DNA from: SIG673 sp045660565
GTDB lineage: Bacteria > Bacillota > Clostridia > Oscillospirales > CAG-272
Direction of reading: 5' to 3'
Length of the DNA stretch: 14,447 nucleotides
Assembly: GCA_045660565.1 (NCBI GenBank)
Contig: JAZRDX010000046.1
Coordinates: 1 to 14,447, forward strand
How positions within the stretch are numbered: the stretch's first letter is position 1; each line of letters begins with the position of its first letter. The notes beneath the pieces are model-generated. The model was not told the DNA's origin and made no database searches. It was given only the letters and a program-made list of their open reading frames with translations. Below, one piece after another: positions 1-5,198 of the stretch. The translations under genes and the position numbers were made by a program.

Positions 1-317
1 TTCTCTTTGGTGATTTTCTCAACGAAATCTACGCCGCCAACGTAGTCAGCGCCTGCCTCTTTAGCAGCTGCGTAGAGGTTTTCCTTACAGAAAACGAGGG
101 TACGAACGGTCTTACCGGTTCCGTTGGGAAGAACAACCGCACCTCTAACCTGCTGGTCAGCATGACGAGAGTCAACACCGAGACGAACGTGAAGCTCAAT
201 AGTTTCGTCGAATTTTGCCTTAGCGGTCTTGCAAACGAGGTCAATAGCCTCTGCAGAATCATACTGCTTTCCCTTTTCAATAAGGGCTAAGCTCTCATTA
301 TATTTCTTGTTAGCCAT
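1..317 (-). CDS. rplA: 50S ribosomal protein L1 (N-terminal part, runs off the left edge)
   Basis: L1 binds the L1 stalk of 23S rRNA and helps release deacylated tRNA from the E site. In many bacteria it also represses its own operon by binding the mRNA. Only the first 105 codons are present. The protein starts MANKKYNESL and contains IELHVRLGVD and VRGAVVLPNGTGKTVRTLVF, which are characteristic of the L1 N-terminal domain (an RNA-binding strand and the conserved GTGK turn). The ATG at 315-317 is preceded by GGAGGT (minus strand, 326-331) at good spacing, so the start is secure. It lies 16 bp downstream of rplK, in the usual L11-L1 order, and is presumably co-transcribed and translationally coupled. 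The C-terminal half is outside the window. Confidence 0.96.
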   Translation of the reverse strand, partial: MANKKYNESLALIEKGKQYDSAEAIDLVCKTAKAKFDETIELHVRLGVDSRHADQQVRGAVVLPNGTGKTVRTLVFCKENLYAAAKEAGADYVGGVDFVEKITKE

Positions 318-333
318 TTCTATTTACCTCCGT

Positions 334-759
334 TCACTCTTCAACCGTAACACCCATAGAACGGGCAGTTCCGGCTACCATGCTCATTGCAGCCTCGATG
401 GATGCTGCGTTGAGGTCGGGCATCTTGGTTTCAGCGATTTCACGAACCTGATCCTTGGTAAGCTTTGCTACCTTGGTCTTGTTCGGAGTTGCGGAAGCGG
501 TCTCTATACCGGCAGCCTTCTTGATAAGTACGGGAGCCGGAGGAGTCTTGGTGATAAAGGTGAAACAACGGTCAGCGTAAACTGTAATTACAACAGGGAT
601 AATAAGTCCCATCTGAGTCTTGGTTCTTTCGTTGAACTCCTTAGTGAAGTTCGGGATCGAAACGCCGTGCGCACCGAGCGCAGGACCGATCGGGGGTTGG
701 GGTGTTGCTTTTCCTGCCGGGATCTGAAGTTTTATATACCCGGTAATCTTCTTTGCCAT
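334..759 (-). CDS. rplK: 50S ribosomal protein L11
   Basis: L11 sits at the base of the GTPase-associated centre, binds 23S rRNA helices 43/44 and contacts elongation factors and, in stringent response, RelA. The 141-aa length is exactly the family norm. The N-terminal domain has the proline-rich segment ATPQPPIGPALGAHGV (about residues 18-33). The FTFITKTPPAPVLIKKAAG stretch (about 66-84) forms the junction to the C-terminal RNA-binding domain, which ends SMVAGTARSMGV. The start ATG is preceded by AGGAGG. Between nusG and this gene is a 90-bp gap containing a hairpin (see 794-815), which could be the site through which L1 represses rplK-rplA. No broken or missing regions are seen. Confidence 0.98.
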   Translation of the reverse strand: MAKKITGYIKLQIPAGKATPQPPIGPALGAHGVSIPNFTKEFNERTKTQMGLIIPVVITVYADRCFTFITKTPPAPVLIKKAAGIETASATPNKTKVAKLTKDQVREIAETKMPDLNAASIEAAMSMVAGTARSMGVTVEE

Positions 760-793
760 TTTAATTTCCTCCTAAGGTGGTTATTTTTTATTC

Positions 794-815
794 GGGAGCT
801 CTTTGTCTCCCTCCC
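794..815 (-). promoter_or_regulatory. Hairpin in the nusG-rplK gap, possible L1 autoregulatory leader
   Basis: On the minus strand the RNA reads GGGAGGGAG, then a short loop, then CTCCC. The CTCCC (plus-strand GGGAG, 794-798) can pair with either of two overlapping GGGAG copies (plus-strand CTCCC at 811-815 or 807-811). It lies about 35 nt upstream of the rplK start. L1 is known to bind a structured leader of the L11-L1 unit in many bacteria, and position and shape fit that role. I could not match the known L1-binding loop sequence with certainty. The following bases are AATAAAAAA, not a U tract, so it is not an intrinsic terminator. Confidence 0.35.
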
Positions 816-849
816 ACTGATTTACGCAGTTATAAGTACTCTGCAAAAC

Positions 850-1380
850 TTACTGTAAAATTTTTTCAACCTGATTTGACTTAAGGTCAACAGGTGTAAC
901 TCTTCCAAACATAGACGCAAGAACGGTAACTGTCTTTTTATCATCGGATATTGACTGTACTGTTCCGGAGTAGCTTGCAAGAGGTCCTTCGACGATTTTA
1001 ACCTCGTCTCCGATTTCGTAATCGAGAGTAACAGCTTCAATCTCGATTCCCATTCTGGCAACCTCAATGTCGCTGAGCGGCACCGGTTTTGATCCGGGAC
1101 CAACGAAGCCCGTTACTCCCGTGATGTTTCTGACAACGTGCCAGTTTGCGTCGTTCATAAGCATTCTTACCATAACGTAGCTGGGAAAAAGCTTAACCTC
1201 GACTTCCTTATCCCCCTCCTGTACTATTTGTACCGGGATTCTGATGTCGACTATCTCTTCCTGAAGTCCTCGGTTTTCGATAATCTTCTCTAAACTGTTT
1301 TTAACCTTGTTTTCGTATCCGGAATATGTGTGTACTACGTACCAACGTATCTCCTGAATAGCGTCGCTGAAATCACTCAT
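850..1380 (-). CDS. nusG: Transcription termination/antitermination factor NusG
   Basis: NusG binds the clamp helices of RNA polymerase, modulates pausing and elongation, and through its KOW domain contacts Rho or ribosomal protein S10. The 176-aa length is typical. The NGN domain spans roughly residues 11-105, with RWYVVHTYSGYENKV at its start and LFPSYVMVRM plus VVRNITGVTGFVGPG in its core. The KOW domain is about 122-165 (IGDEVKIVEGPLASYSGTV), followed by the family signature MFGRVTPVDL and QVEKI. The ATG is preceded by AAGGAG at normal spacing. It follows secE by 15 bp, the standard secE-nusG pairing, and belongs to the rpmG operon. Nothing is missing. Confidence 0.98.
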   Translation of the reverse strand: MSDFSDAIQEIRWYVVHTYSGYENKVKNSLEKIIENRGLQEEIVDIRIPVQIVQEGDKEVEVKLFPSYVMVRMLMNDANWHVVRNITGVTGFVGPGSKPVPLSDIEVARMGIEIEAVTLDYEIGDEVKIVEGPLASYSGTVQSISDDKKTVTVLASMFGRVTPVDLKSNQVEKILQ

Positions 1381-1395
1381 TACAAGTCTCCTTAA

Positions 1396-1767
1396 TTAAA
1401 ACAGATTTGCAATTGCTTCGAGTCCAACGGAAAGACCTACATCGAGAAGGCCTATTACGACCATAGATACCGCCATGCAAACGAGAACTAACAGTGTGCT
1501 TGTAAAGGTCTGTTTGCGGCTTATCCAGGTAACTCTTTTAAGCTCGCTCTTCATTGATTTCCAGAATTTTTTAAGGGAACGACCTATGCGAACAAATATA
1601 TTGGGCTTTTTAACCTCTTTGGATTTCTTCGCCGGCTTCGTTTCCTCTACGGAAGCTAACGCGGTTTCTTTTTCTTCGGTTTCGCTTGCCTCATCCGTAA
1701 CGGTTTCAGCAGCTGTCTCCTCGGAAACTATCTCCTCGCCGAGCTCCTTGTTCATATCTTCTGCCAT
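1396..1767 (-). CDS. secE: Preprotein translocase subunit SecE with acidic N-terminal extension
   Basis: SecE is the small clamp subunit that stabilises SecY in the membrane protein-export channel. The conserved SecE core is the last 65 or so of 123 residues: an amphipathic helix RIGRSLKKFWKSMKSELKRV followed by TW and then one transmembrane helix (about residues 90-116, rich in L, V and M). The first 45 residues are very rich in Glu, Thr and Ala with no hydrophobic segment, then comes a Lys-rich stretch (KPAKKSKEVKKP). Short Gram-positive SecE proteins are near 60 aa, so about half of this protein is a probably disordered, charged extension. AAGGAGGGG precedes the ATG at 1765-1767 and overlaps the rpmG stop. 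A second ATG four codons in is possible but has a poorer site. Confidence 0.95.
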   Translation of the reverse strand: MAEDMNKELGEEIVSEETAAETVTDEASETEEKETALASVEETKPAKKSKEVKKPNIFVRIGRSLKKFWKSMKSELKRVTWISRKQTFTSTLLVLVCMAVSMVVIGLLDVGLSVGLEAIANLF

Positions 1768-1780
1768 TTACTGCCCCTCC

Positions 1781-1930
1781 TTATTTGGTTTCTTTGTGGG
1801 GAGTGTGCTTACGGCAAAAAGGACAATACTTGTTCATTTCGAGTCTGTCCGGATCGTTTTTCTTGTTCTTAGTAGTATCGTAATTGCGCTGCTTGCACTC
1901 CGAGCAAGCTAATGTAACCTTAACTCTCAC
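1781..1930 (-). CDS. rpmG: 50S ribosomal protein L33 (zinc-binding type)
   Basis: A 49-aa protein read from GTG at 1928-1930: it begins VRVKVTLACSECKQRNYDTT and ends CPFCRKHTPHKETK. L33 binds 23S rRNA near the E site. The two CxxC pairs (CSEC and CPFC) make this the zinc-ribbon form. Zinc-limited bacteria often swap this form for a cysteine-free paralogue, which is not seen here. An excellent ribosome binding site, AGGAGGTG, sits 7 nt before the GTG, which decides the unusual start codon. It is first in the rpmG-secE-nusG-rplK-rplA unit, and its stop codon overlaps the secE ribosome binding site. Confidence 0.95.
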   Translation of the reverse strand: MRVKVTLACSECKQRNYDTTKNKKNDPDRLEMNKYCPFCRKHTPHKETK

Positions 1931-1960
1931 TTGGTTGCACCTCCTGAATTTTGATTTGAC

Positions 1961-1976
1961 CGACGGCTAAGCGTCG
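1961..1976 (-). promoter_or_regulatory. Small hairpin in the rpmG leader
   Basis: CGACG and CGTCG flank a six-base loop in the 5' leader of rpmG, about 25 nt upstream of the AGGAGGTG ribosome binding site. There is no U tract after it. It may insulate or tune rpmG translation, or may be incidental; no known regulator is recognised. Confidence 0.3.
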
Positions 1977-2013
1977 CTCTTTTATCTCCCTCAGCGAAGA
2001 AAAATCTGCACAC

Positions 2014-2035
2014 AAAAAAAGCCTCTCCGCAGAGG
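2014..2035 (-). promoter_or_regulatory. 5'-terminal hairpin plus U7 at the start of the rpmG operon transcript
   Basis: On the minus strand CCTCT, loop GCGG and AGAGG form a perfect five-pair stem, followed by C and seven T. The form is that of an intrinsic terminator, but the promoter just upstream places the predicted transcription start at about 2036, directly abutting the stem. The hairpin would therefore be the first thing transcribed, too early for an ordinary terminator. It could stop upstream read-through while leaving new initiation intact, or protect the 5' end of the mRNA from decay. Confidence 0.6.
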
Positions 2036-2042
2036 TAAATCA

Positions 2043-2071
2043 ATTATAGCACATTTTTCCGCAAATGTCAA
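2043..2071 (-). promoter_or_regulatory. Sigma-A promoter for rpmG-secE-nusG-rplK-rplA
   Basis: On the minus strand TTGACA (2066-2071) and TATAAT (2043-2048) are separated by exactly 17 nt, with TGC directly before the -10 (extended -10). This is a perfect consensus promoter, fitting a highly expressed ribosomal operon. Predicted start is near 2036. Confidence 0.9.
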
Positions 2072-2122
2072 TAGCTTTTGGAAAAATATTTTATATAAAT
2101 TTATTAGTACGGTTTTAATACG

Positions 2123-2150
2123 AAAAGGGGCGTAAAAATCACACCCCTTT
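2123..2150 (-). terminator. Intrinsic terminator after the hydrolase gene
   Basis: AAAGGGG and CCCCTTT arms pair across a 13-nt loop with an additional GT/AC pair inside, followed by TTTT on the minus strand. It begins 7 nt past the hydrolase stop codon. The U tail is short, so read-through into the rpmG region is possible. Confidence 0.7.
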
Positions 2151-2156
2151 ACCGGA

Positions 2157-2765
2157 TTAGTCGTATCTTTCGTTCTTTATCTTTCCTGATATTCCGTGGC
2201 CGCTGTAAAATTCGGTTTCTCCGTCCATTTTTAAAAGCATCTGAAGCGAGCGGAGCATAGCATCATAGTCTCCGTACAAAAAGTCGGTTCTTCCTATTCC
2301 ACCGTAAAAAAGTGTATCTCCGGTGAACATTATCTTCTCTTTTTCACAGTAAAGGCATATTCCGCCGGGCGTATGCCCCGGTGTATGCACTACCTTGAAC
2401 TCGCTCTCCCCTATTTCGAGCGTATCTCCGTCCTCTACAGTTTCATCAGGGGAAGGATAGCTTTCGTAAGCACCTAATAAAGAGGAAACGTTTGCATCGG
2501 GATTACTTAAGACTGCAATTTCGTCCTTATGAGCTATGATTTTCGCCGTTTTAAAGGTGTTTTTGTATTCCTCTACATAATGCGCGTGGTCATAATGCCC
2601 GTGTGTAAGAACTACGTATTTAACCTTAATCCCTTTTTGCATACAGAATAAATTAACGGCGGAAGGGCTGTTTCCGCAGTCGATAATCATTCCCTCGTCG
2701 CTGTTTTCATTATAATAAAGATGCGTATTGGAGCCAAGAAGTCCGTCAGAAAAGGTTTTAATCAT
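2157..2765 (-). CDS. Metallo-beta-lactamase-fold hydrolase (glyoxalase II-like)
   Basis: A 202-aa single-domain MBL-fold metalloenzyme, presumably cytoplasmic since no signal peptide is seen. Metal-binding motifs appear in the usual order: THGHYDH (His55, His57, Asp59, His60), HTPGH (His127-His131), FTGDTLF (Asp150) and SGHG (His190). The whole layout matches hydroxyacylglutathione hydrolase-like proteins of the YcbL type, which hydrolyse thioesters, but the substrate cannot be told from the sequence. The C-terminus is short: after SGHG only 12 residues follow, so the larger C-terminal substrate domain of true glyoxalase II is absent. It starts 3 bp after the phosphatase stop, with its ribosome binding site (GGAGAAAGAG) inside that gene, so the two are co-transcribed and probably coupled. 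Confidence 0.9.
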   Translation of the reverse strand: MIKTFSDGLLGSNTHLYYNENSDEGMIIDCGNSPSAVNLFCMQKGIKVKYVVLTHGHYDHAHYVEEYKNTFKTAKIIAHKDEIAVLSNPDANVSSLLGAYESYPSPDETVEDGDTLEIGESEFKVVHTPGHTPGGICLYCEKEKIMFTGDTLFYGGIGRTDFLYGDYDAMLRSLQMLLKMDGETEFYSGHGISGKIKNERYD

Positions 2766-2768
2766 TTT

Positions 2769-3239
2769 TTACTCTTTCTCCTTTGTTATTAAATCAAATA
2801 ACGCCTTGCAGCCTTTGTAAATATCGTTATACGCCGCTTCGAAATCGTCGGTGTACCAAGGATCGGCGACGTCTCTTTCGCTTTCTGTAAGTGAAAGCAG
2901 CTTTTTGACCTTTCCGTCCTTGTCGCTACCGAATATTCGGAGCGCGTTACGGACGTTATTGCCGTCCATACAGAGAAAAAGGTCGTATTCCCCGTAATCA
3001 CTTTTCCGTAGCTGAACCGCGCGCTTTCCCTCACACGTTATACCGTGCTTTAACAGCTCTCTTTTGGCAGGTGGGTATACCGGATTTCCAACGCCGTTCC
3101 ATATTTCCTCGGTGCTTGTCGCACAGGATGCGACGGTAAAATCCGACATTTTCCCCGCCTTTTTCAGCATATCCTTAAATATAAACTCCGCCATAGGACT
3201 TCGGCAGATATTCCCGTGGCATACGAACATTATTCTCAT
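2769..3239 (-). CDS. Low-molecular-weight protein-tyrosine phosphatase
   Basis: A 156-aa cytoplasmic phosphatase. The phosphate-binding loop is VCHGNICRSP with catalytic Cys7 and Arg13 (C-x5-R-S), and the general acid is in VADPWYTDDF (Asp126). These are the two defining elements of the family, in the right places, and the length is normal. The usual residue after the catalytic Cys is Leu or Thr; here it is His. Bacterial members dephosphorylate tyrosine kinases of capsule synthesis or arginine-phosphorylated proteins (YwlE type). The Thr/Ile-type determinant does not settle which, though Ile11 in the loop is more usual for tyrosine specificity. The start ATG has AAAGGTGA in front. It is first in a two-gene unit with the MBL hydrolase. 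No kinase gene is visible nearby. Confidence 0.93.
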   Translation of the reverse strand: MRIMFVCHGNICRSPMAEFIFKDMLKKAGKMSDFTVASCATSTEEIWNGVGNPVYPPAKRELLKHGITCEGKRAVQLRKSDYGEYDLFLCMDGNNVRNALRIFGSDKDGKVKKLLSLTESERDVADPWYTDDFEAAYNDIYKGCKALFDLITKEKE

Positions 3240-3292
3240 TTTATCACCTTTACAAATACTCTGCTTAACTCATAAAATCATCATATATATCA

Positions 3293-3321
3293 ATTATACC
3301 ACATAAAAAAATAATTTTCAA
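3293..3321 (-). promoter_or_regulatory. Promoter for the phosphatase-hydrolase unit
   Basis: On the minus strand TTGAAA (3316-3321), 17-nt spacer, then TATAAT (3293-3298) with TGG immediately before the -10 (extended -10). Start is predicted near 3286, giving a leader of about 47 nt. It is divergent from the glycine-riboswitch promoter, with about 42 bp between the two -35 boxes. Confidence 0.8.
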
Positions 3322-3363
3322 GAGCAGAAAAAATAAAAAGTCGAAAAATATCAGTTTAACATA

Positions 3364-3392
3364 TTGACAAACTCAAAAACACGTGGTATAAT
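3364..3392 (+). promoter_or_regulatory. Sigma-A promoter for the glycine riboswitch-transporter unit
   Basis: TTGACA (3364-3369), 17-nt spacer, TATAAT (3387-3392), with TGG before the -10. This is a perfect consensus with an extended -10, expected start near 3399. Such a strong promoter fits control being exerted downstream by the riboswitch. Confidence 0.9.
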
Positions 3393-3445
3393 AAAAAAGA
3401 TGAATTTCTGTATGAAGTCGAAGGGAGCGTTATGCAACCGTCGAT

Positions 3446-3515
3446 GGACAGAGCTTTGGAGAATTCCGTAACGGATGCTGAAGGGGCTAAAAACTCTCAA
3501 GCAAAAGGACAAGGC
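3446..3515 (+). ncRNA. Glycine riboswitch aptamer (gcvT class)
   Basis: The conserved glycine aptamer core is present in order: TTTGGAGA (3455-3462), a small TCCG/CGGA hairpin, GCTGAAGGGGC (3477-3487), then ACTCTCAAGCAAAAGGACA (3493-3511). The outer stem P1 can form between GCTTT (3453-3457) and AAGGC (3511-3515), and P2 between GGAGA and TCTC. This class binds glycine directly. Only one full aptamer is seen, whereas many members are tandem. GGACAGAG at 3446-3453 looks like the 3' end of an upstream aptamer, so this may be a singlet with a vestigial 5' partner. It sits about 115 nt upstream of an AGCS transporter, a known target of this riboswitch. Confidence 0.92.
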
Positions 3516-3568
3516 GCATCAAATTCTATCTTTATTTATATTTTTGAATTTGATATACTGCCTTGTTC
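3507..3568 (+). promoter_or_regulatory. Alternative long stem of the riboswitch expression platform
   Basis: GGACAAGGC (3507-3515) can pair with GCCTTGTTC (3560-3568, one G-U), and ATCAAATTC (3518-3526) pairs perfectly with GAATTTGAT (3546-3554). The 5' strand reuses the P1 3' strand AAGGC, so this stem and the ligand-bound aptamer exclude each other. Its 3' strand takes the first three bases of the terminator arm. This is the expected geometry of a switch; which state is on is not decided by the sequence. Confidence 0.6.
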
Positions 3569-3594
3569 AAACCTTCTCGGGTTTGAATTTTTTT
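3566..3594 (+). terminator. Intrinsic terminator of the glycine riboswitch
   Basis: TTCAAACC (3566-3573) pairs perfectly with GGTTTGAA (3580-3587) around a six-base loop, followed by seven T (3588-3594). It lies between the aptamer and the transporter start and is the likely control point. Confidence 0.88.
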
Positions 3595-3630
3595 GTTTAA
3601 AAATATTTTTATATAAAAAGGAGTAAAAAA

Positions 3631-5064
3631 ATGGAAACCATTTTAAAGATCGTGCAAACGATCAACGCGTATCTCTCCGATTACATTCTTCTCTTTCTTC
3701 TTATCGGATGCGGACTTTATTTTACAATAAGAACGAAATTCGTTCAGGTTCGCTGCTTCGGTGAAGGAATGAAAAAGGTATTCGGAAACTTTTCAATGAA
3801 CGGTGGCAAGGAAAAAGGCGGTCTTTCCTCCTTCCAGGCACTTGCAACCGCAATCTCGGCTCAGGTAGGTACCGGTAATATAGTCGGAGCCTGCGGAGCA
3901 ATACTTATCGGCGGCCCCGGCGCTATATTCTGGATGTGGATTATAGCCTTCTTCGGTATGGCAACCATCTATGCCGAGGCAATTCTCGCTCAGAAAACCC
4001 GTGTGGTAAACGCTGACGGTTCGATTCAGGGCGGTCCCGTTTATTACATCAAAAAGGCTTACAAGGGTACATTCGGAAAGATTCTTGCAGGATTTTTCGC
4101 GGTATCAACCACCTGTGCGCTCGGATTTATGGGTGCAATGGTTCAGTCTAACTCAATTGCGGAAACAATGGGCACCGCGCTTAATATCAAAGGCTGGATA
4201 ATCGGTCTTATCCTCGTTGTAATTTCTGCGTTCATCTTTATCGGCGGAATCAAAAGAATCGCCTCGGTAACCGAAAAGATCGTTCCGATAATGGCAGGTC
4301 TTTATCTGGTTCTCGGACTTATTATGCTCGGATTTAACATTAAGTATATCCCCGAAACCTTCGGTATTATCTTCAAGTATGCTTTTGTACCAAACGCAGT
4401 AATCGGCGGTTCGATAGGCTGGGCACTTAAAACAGCAATAAGCCAGGGCGCAAAGCGCGGCCTCTTCTCTAACGAAGCGGGTATGGGTTCAACTCCTCAC
4501 GCACACGCTATGGCAGACGTTAAGGATCCTCACGATCAGGGTGTTGTAGCTATGATCGGTGTATTTATCGATACGTTTGTAGTTCTCACCATGACCGCTC
4601 TCGTAGTTATCTCTACTTTCTACGTAAAACAAGGCGGTGTACCCGAAAATGTTACCAAGACCAATATGCTCCAGGTTGCGTTCTCCTCGCTCTTCGGAAC
4701 GACCGCAGGAAACATTCTGGTTGCAATCTGTCTCTTCTTCTTCGCATTTTCTACAATTATAAGCTGGAACTTCTTTGGAAAGGTCAATTTCACCTACCTT
4801 TTCGGTAAAAAAGCTACTTTAGTTTATACTGTTATCGCGATAGGATTTATATTCCTCGGCTCACTCTTCCCGAATGACCTCGTCTGGGAGCTTACCGATA
4901 TGTTCAACAACCTTATGGTTATCCCCAACGTTCTCGCGATAGTTCCTCTTGCTTCAATCGTTATTCTCTCGGCACGTAAAATAAAGGCTGCAAAATCCGA
5001 AAACGGACTTGCAGAGGAAAACACCGACGAAAACGCTACGGAAAGTGTCTCCGAAGAAGCGTAA
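3631..5064 (+). CDS. Sodium:alanine/glycine symporter, AGCS family
   Basis: A 477-aa polytopic membrane protein of the alanine or glycine:cation symporter family, which imports small neutral amino acids with Na+ or H+. Family hallmarks: GTGNIVGACGAILIGGPGA (about 80-98) with the following WMWIIAFFGM, then SIQGGPVYYIKKAY (131-144), and SNEAGMGSTPHAHA (280-293). Roughly ten hydrophobic segments can be seen. The C-terminus is a short, acidic cytoplasmic tail. Start ATG has AAGGAG seven bases upstream. It is controlled by the glycine riboswitch and terminator just upstream, which makes glycine the most likely physiological substrate, although alanine or D-alanine is also possible. If it imports glycine, an off-switch would be expected; if it acts to dispose of glycine, an on-switch. 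murA follows 117 bp downstream. Confidence 0.95.
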   Translation: METILKIVQTINAYLSDYILLFLLIGCGLYFTIRTKFVQVRCFGEGMKKVFGNFSMNGGKEKGGLSSFQALATAISAQVGTGNIVGACGAILIGGPGAIFWMWIIAFFGMATIYAEAILAQKTRVVNADGSIQGGPVYYIKKAYKGTFGKILAGFFAVSTTCALGFMGAMVQSNSIAETMGTALNIKGWIIGLILVVISAFIFIGGIKRIASVTEKIVPIMAGLYLVLGLIMLGFNIKYIPETFGIIFKYAFVPNAVIGGSIGWALKTAISQGAKRGLFSNEAGMGSTPHAHAMADVKDPHDQGVVAMIGVFIDTFVVLTMTALVVISTFYVKQGGVPENVTKTNMLQVAFSSLFGTTAGNILVAICLFFFAFSTIISWNFFGKVNFTYLFGKKATLVYTVIAIGFIFLGSLFPNDLVWELTDMFNNLMVIPNVLAIVPLASIVILSARKIKAAKSENGLAEENTDENATESVSEEA

Positions 5065-5091
5065 AATACCTTTCAAGGCATTAAAACCAAA

Positions 5092-5198
5092 ATAAAATAC
5101 TGAAACCCCCACTGTTTTAACCAAATTTCCTTCTCTGCATAAGATATTAGCAGTTAATGAAGGAAAGGAGCGTAAAAAACAGTGGGGTTTTATTTTAT
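5092..5198 (+). promoter_or_regulatory. Layered inverted repeat enclosing the murA ribosome binding site and start codon
   Basis: Three nested helices can form. The outer one pairs ACCCCCACTGTTTT (inside 5103-5118) with AAAACAGTGGGGTTT (5176-5190), 15 base pairs with one bulged C, and can extend through ATAAAAT (5092-5098) with ATTTTAT (5192-5198). Inside it TTTCCTTC (5126-5133) pairs perfectly with GAAGGAAA (5159-5166), and CTGC (5135-5138) pairs with GCAG (5150-5153). The GTG start of murA (5182-5184) lies inside the outer helix and the ribosome binding site lies in or beside the inner helix. The right arm is followed by TTTTATTTTAT. It can be read as a translation-blocking leader, a terminator for the transporter transcript, or both. 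No named riboswitch is recognised. Confidence 0.65.

Noticed and set aside
229..858. 209-codon plus-strand open frame opposite rplK
   Set aside because: It is antisense to a certain ribosomal protein gene, and the residue make-up (Ser, Cys and Arg rich) is typical of a shadow frame.
820..870. Separate promoter for rplK-rplA (TATAAC near the nusG end)
   Set aside because: The only -35-like box is 19 nt away and poor; operon read-through from the consensus promoter explains expression.
3432..3626. 64-codon open frame in the transporter leader
   Set aside because: It runs through the glycine aptamer and terminator, has no ribosome binding site, and its residues simply reflect the structured RNA.
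5113..5150. Possible promoter inside the murA leader (TAAGAT preceded by a TTTAAC-like box)
   Set aside because: Both boxes are weak with an 18-nt spacer. It would also remove the left arm of the hairpin from the transcript, so it is kept only as a way to refute the leader idea.
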